Assembly (NCBI GenBank): GCA_944990035.1
Contig: CALYLX010000071.1
Location: 124,001 to 188,000 of the forward strand
Reading direction: 5' to 3'
DNA: 64,000 bases
DNA from: Clitopilus passeckerianus
Lineage: Eukaryota; Basidiomycota; Agaricomycetes; Agaricales; Entolomataceae
The first letter of the stretch is position 1. Every line of letters starts with the position of its first letter. The notes beneath the pieces are model-generated. The model had not been told where the DNA came from, ran no database searches, and saw only the letters and a list, made by a program, of their open reading frames with translations. The position numbers were made by a program, and so were the translations under genes. Positions 60,747-64,000 of the stretch are shown piece after piece.

Positions 60747-63708
60747 ATGAACAGTACGGAAGCCCCCAGTGATGTGGACGAATGGCCTTCAAGCAATCTT
60801 CTCAGGGTATCACCTCAACCACGACGAGCTGCAAAGAGATTGTAAGGCATCCACCAAACGCAGCCTTGCACGTTCCGTTAACCGTTGGCTGAATACTTCT
60901 GTCTTCAGGTGAACAGTTCGCAGCTGCCTTCGTCGCCAAGAAATCCGGGGACATTGCATGAAAAGCCGGTCTTCGAGAACGTCATTGTCAAAGGATCAAG
61001 CATGCATGGAAGATACTCACAGAGCTAACGGATGGATTGCAATTGGAGCAATAAGTGCACCTGGTAAGCCTCGAGCTTCTCTTAAATTGGTCTACTCGGT
61101 ATAACTCAAGGTTTCCAACACAGTGTCTGCACCTGATCCACCCTCCTTTGACCAAGCCCGCTTTGACGTCGTCATTCGAAGAAAGAGGGAACGAGCTCGA
61201 GGAGAACTGAAACCTACGGCAGTACCCTCCCGCTTTCTCAACCTACAGAACGATTTTGAGTTCGCGGGCTGGGGGTCTGTCTCACGCTTGACCTTGGACA
61301 AAGATCACCTCAAAGCCGGAGAAGAGGCCGTCCAGGAGACCCGACGGAAACGAATTTTTGGACAGTTCACGGCAAGTGCGCTGGCAGGCAATGCCGTCCT
61401 TGGAAGTGTATTCTACGCACTGCCTGCCGTGGTAGCTGTCTCGAGCGTATAGTGAGTAGCATATATGTGGTCCCAAGCTCAGATTCCTTATGGGTCATCT
61501 AGCTCTCTTATTTCACTATTGATTGCCACCTTCGTGTTATTTCTGTGGCGGCCTGTGATGGAGGAGCTTGGGTCGGCCCTCCCTATTTCAGGTGGTCCTT
61601 ACACGTATATGTAGGTCAAGTTCCCGGCCTGCTTTCGTCGGAATAACGCAGCCCAATTCTTTCTCTTCAGTTTGAATGTTTCGACCAAATCCTTCGCTCT
61701 TATAGGTGCAACCCTACTACTTCTTGACTTCGGATCTACAGCTGTAGTCTCAGCTGCTACCGCAGCAAGCTACCTCGCGGGAGAAGTAACTCTACCATTC
61801 CCAGGCTTCGTAGGTGCAATCATCGTCCTCGGTATCTTCACGATTATCAGTCTATCCGGAATGCAAGAGAGTGCACGCGTGGCACTTGGGGTCTTGTCAT
61901 TTCATGTGAGCACCTCACCACCTTCTACTTTACACACGCAATTTCGAAACATGATTTCACAGGCCATCTCGATGATCATCCTCATCATCACCTCGGCCGT
62001 CTACTGGGGCAGGATAGGCAATACCCAACTCAGACAGAACTGGCACAATGGGCAGGGCTCTTCCATGCGGGCTGTGCTTCACCAGATATACAACGGCATC
62101 TGTCTGGGCATGCTGGGCCTTACAGGTTTTGAATGTATGTTCTCGCTGCCTCGAACAAATTGCCATTGAGACTGACAATGTGGTAGGTATTCCATCCTAT
62201 GTTGGGCGAATCAAGTCGGGAAAATTGCCCCTCGTCCTCTGGAACCTGCATATCCCAGCTATTGCATTGAACTCGGTGATCATGCTACTCGTGCTGGCCG
62301 TAGTGCCATTGGAGACGATACTGGAAGGTGCCAACGTCCTTAGTGTCTTGGCCGAGATGGTTAGCGCTTCTACACCCTCCCTTGGTGCTACCCCTGTTGA
62401 CCCGTCTTTTCCAGTCTGTGGGCAGGTGGCTGCGTACTTGGATTGTTGTTGATGCAGTGGTGGTTCTTTGTGGAGGAGTACTCACAGGTGACTATTCTGA
62501 CACATGACTGGTCTCATTTTCTCACTTAACTGTTCCTTTAGGTATCATCGGTGCCTGCGAGCTCTTTGAGCAGCTGGCTCACCATCGGGTTCTACCCCGA
62601 TTCTTCTTACGGACCCTTCCCATGACGAACGCTCTGTACATTGCGATCTTCTCTTTCATCGGCTTTAGCGGTGCGCTGTACGCCAGTGCTCGCGCAGACC
62701 TGAACATTATCTCTCAGATGTGAGTCGTCACTTTCACTCCTCCTTCACATTTTTCTTATCATCTTCAATCCGTTTTTCAGGTTCTCCCTTGTCTGGTTGA
62801 CAGTCATGTCTCTGTTCCCGGTTTCTCTCCTGATCCTCAAATTCAACCGCGGCAGGCTATCAAGAGGGAAGCAGACATCTCTCATGGTCGTCTTCCTAGC
62901 CATCTTGGTATCTATCGTAGTTTTTGTGGGCAATATTGCCGTCAATCCTAAGACTGCGGGGTCAGCGTCTTAAATGCTCCGCTTTCATGCTGCTTCAACT
63001 CACCCGCTCCATTTTATTCAGCTACTTTGCCACCTACTTCTTAGGCATCACAGCCCTCTTCATGGCCACTCAAAACAAAGTCCGCATCCTACGGTGGGGA
63101 TGCTTGATCTACGACCAGACACCGTTGCTGCACCGATATCGGATTACTACAAATTTCGGCCGGAAGCTTATTGCTGGTATGAAGAAATTCAAGAGACAAC
63201 CCGTGGCCGTACTGGTCAAGTCCAACGAGGTATGTCCCCTTCTTAGCGTTACAATTTTACTCTGCTGATGCCAATTTCACAGATCAATCACCTTTTCCAG
63301 ATGGTCTCATACGTACGTAAGAACGAAGAAACGGCTTGCATCAAAATGGTCTGCTTCGCTGGCGAGGAGTTCGGTCTACCCGAAGAACTCGAAGCTAATG
63401 CAAGGAGTACGTACTTCTACACGATGTGTCCATCCTAGCATCTCTGATGTTCTATGTTCAGTCCTTGACGAAGCCTTTCCGGAAATTACGATAGATTTGG
63501 TATGTACTTCGCCTCATGAGATTACAGTAGAGCTGATACGATTCTTCGTTCGTTGCAGGTCATAGTAAAAGCTACATTCAACCCGACAAGCCTCATCGCG
63601 CTGTCACATCAGCTGGAGATTCCGACTTCCATGATGTTTATGAGCTGCCCTGGCACGAATTTCCTGTACTCAATGGCAGAACTAGGAACAAGAATTGTTA
63701 GCCTTTAA
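60747..63708 (+). CDS. APC-superfamily amino acid permease with cytosolic C-terminal domain
   Basis: Fourteen exons: 60747-60841, 60924-61063, 61124-61451, 61503-61610, 61671-61905, 61963-62134, 62187-62359, 62415-62487, 62542-62719, 62781-62960, 63022-63229, 63283-63406, 63462-63499, 63559-63708; 733 residues. The core has about twelve membrane segments with permease landmarks (ALAGNAVLGSVFYALPAVV, LGSALPISGGPYTYI, GLTGFECIPSYVGRIKSG, LFEQLAHHRVLPRFFLRT). After the last segment comes a soluble domain of about 130 residues (PVAVLVKSNEINHLFQMVSY, ACIKMVCFAGEEFG, ILDEAFPEITIDLVIVKATF, GTNFLYSMAELGTRIVSL) that resembles a universal-stress-type fold. Exon 2 is uncertain: the acceptor at 60923 keeps the frame, whereas the one at 60916 gives FENVIVKGSSMHGRYSQS, which looks conserved, but then a stop. 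Substrate unknown. Confidence 0.83.
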
Positions 63709-63877
63709 ATGGCATCTTGGCGGTTATGCAGATAGTCCCAAATGCCAACAGATTGTTCAAGTGAGAACGAAAGCAACGTCATTATTGGTAGTATGAATGT
63801 TATGCATGATCAAATGGTATAAAGATGAACTCATAACAGTCCTTCGCATCCAATCCAAATCGTTCTCTGCGGGGATT

Positions 63878-64000
63878 TTAGGCAGAAACTGTAGCAGTCT
63901 CGGGCAAGACGGGCGCCTGCTCATCAGCCTTGGCGGCGGGTTCCGCAGCAGGTGCTGCCTCAGGTGCGGCTGCAGGCTTGGTGAAAGGCTTCTCGTCAAT
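63878..64000 (-). CDS. Ala/Pro-rich protein, C-terminal end (runs off the right edge)
   Basis: The last 40 codons of a minus-strand gene, reading FTKPAAAPEAAPAAEPAAKA and then DEQAPVLPETATVSA before TAA at 63878. It is alanine/proline/glutamate-rich and disordered; the protein cannot be identified from this end. It converges on the permease gene with 169 bases between stop codons. Confidence 0.6.
   Translation of the reverse strand: MDEKPFTKPAAAPEAAPAAEPAAKADEQAPVLPETATVSA

Overview
This is a eukaryotic, fungal window. Nearly every gene is split by introns of about 48-81 nt with GT/AG ends, coding sequence is dense on both strands, and the content points to an Agaricomycete (mushroom-forming basidiomycete): a CBM1 secreted protein, a Clp1-like sexual-development protein, a large family of two-exon F-box-like proteins, and basidiomycete-style LCB2, BRO1 and APC permease genes. 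No prokaryotic operons, rRNA, tRNA, CRISPR or intact transposons were seen. Exon boundaries were worked out by hand from splice sites, phase continuity and family alignment from memory; all totals of accepted genes are multiples of three.

Layout. 0-2 kb: N-terminal end of an F-box-like gene, then a GDP-fucose-type Golgi transporter, divergent from MRE11 (2.2-5.0 kb), which carries two GC-AG introns. 5.1-10.9 kb: a thioesterase-fold protein lacking the catalytic serine, an ArfGAP, a multi-pass membrane protein and a small KPWE-motif protein resembling PEX39. 11.4-13.6 kb: serine palmitoyltransferase LCB2. 14.1-16.8 kb: a decayed 2OG-Fe(II) oxygenase pseudogene beside a MYND remnant. 17.1-20.4 kb: two uncharacterised proteins. 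20.7-22.1 kb: FAD synthetase. 22.6-25.8 kb: GDP-L-fucose synthase and GDP-mannose 4,6-dehydratase, tail to tail. 27.6-44.2 kb: an F-box-rich segment with three intact genes and four broken copies, interrupted by a CBM1 protein, an M20 dipeptidase and a SUZ-domain protein. 44.4-51.6 kb: an uncharacterised repeat-motif membrane-anchored protein, BRO1 and a ubiquitin-like-fold protein. 51.9-55.3 kb: a DJ-1 protein and a Clp1-like gene, preceded by 3.7 kb without any convincing gene. 59.1-64.0 kb: an alpha/beta hydrolase, an APC permease with a cytosolic C-terminal domain, and the end of an Ala/Pro-rich protein.

How genes fit together. The clearest functional theme is fucosylation: GMD and the epimerase-reductase make GDP-L-fucose from GDP-mannose, and a transporter of the SLC35C1 type about 20 kb away would carry it into the Golgi. 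The second theme is lineage-specific turnover: the F-box-like array shows birth and death by duplication, internal deletion, frameshift and nonsense mutation. The rest are mostly single housekeeping genes (DNA repair, sphingolipid start, FAD, ESCRT/BRO1, peroxisome import, Arf regulation). I saw no obvious multi-gene defence or biosynthetic system beyond the fucose set.
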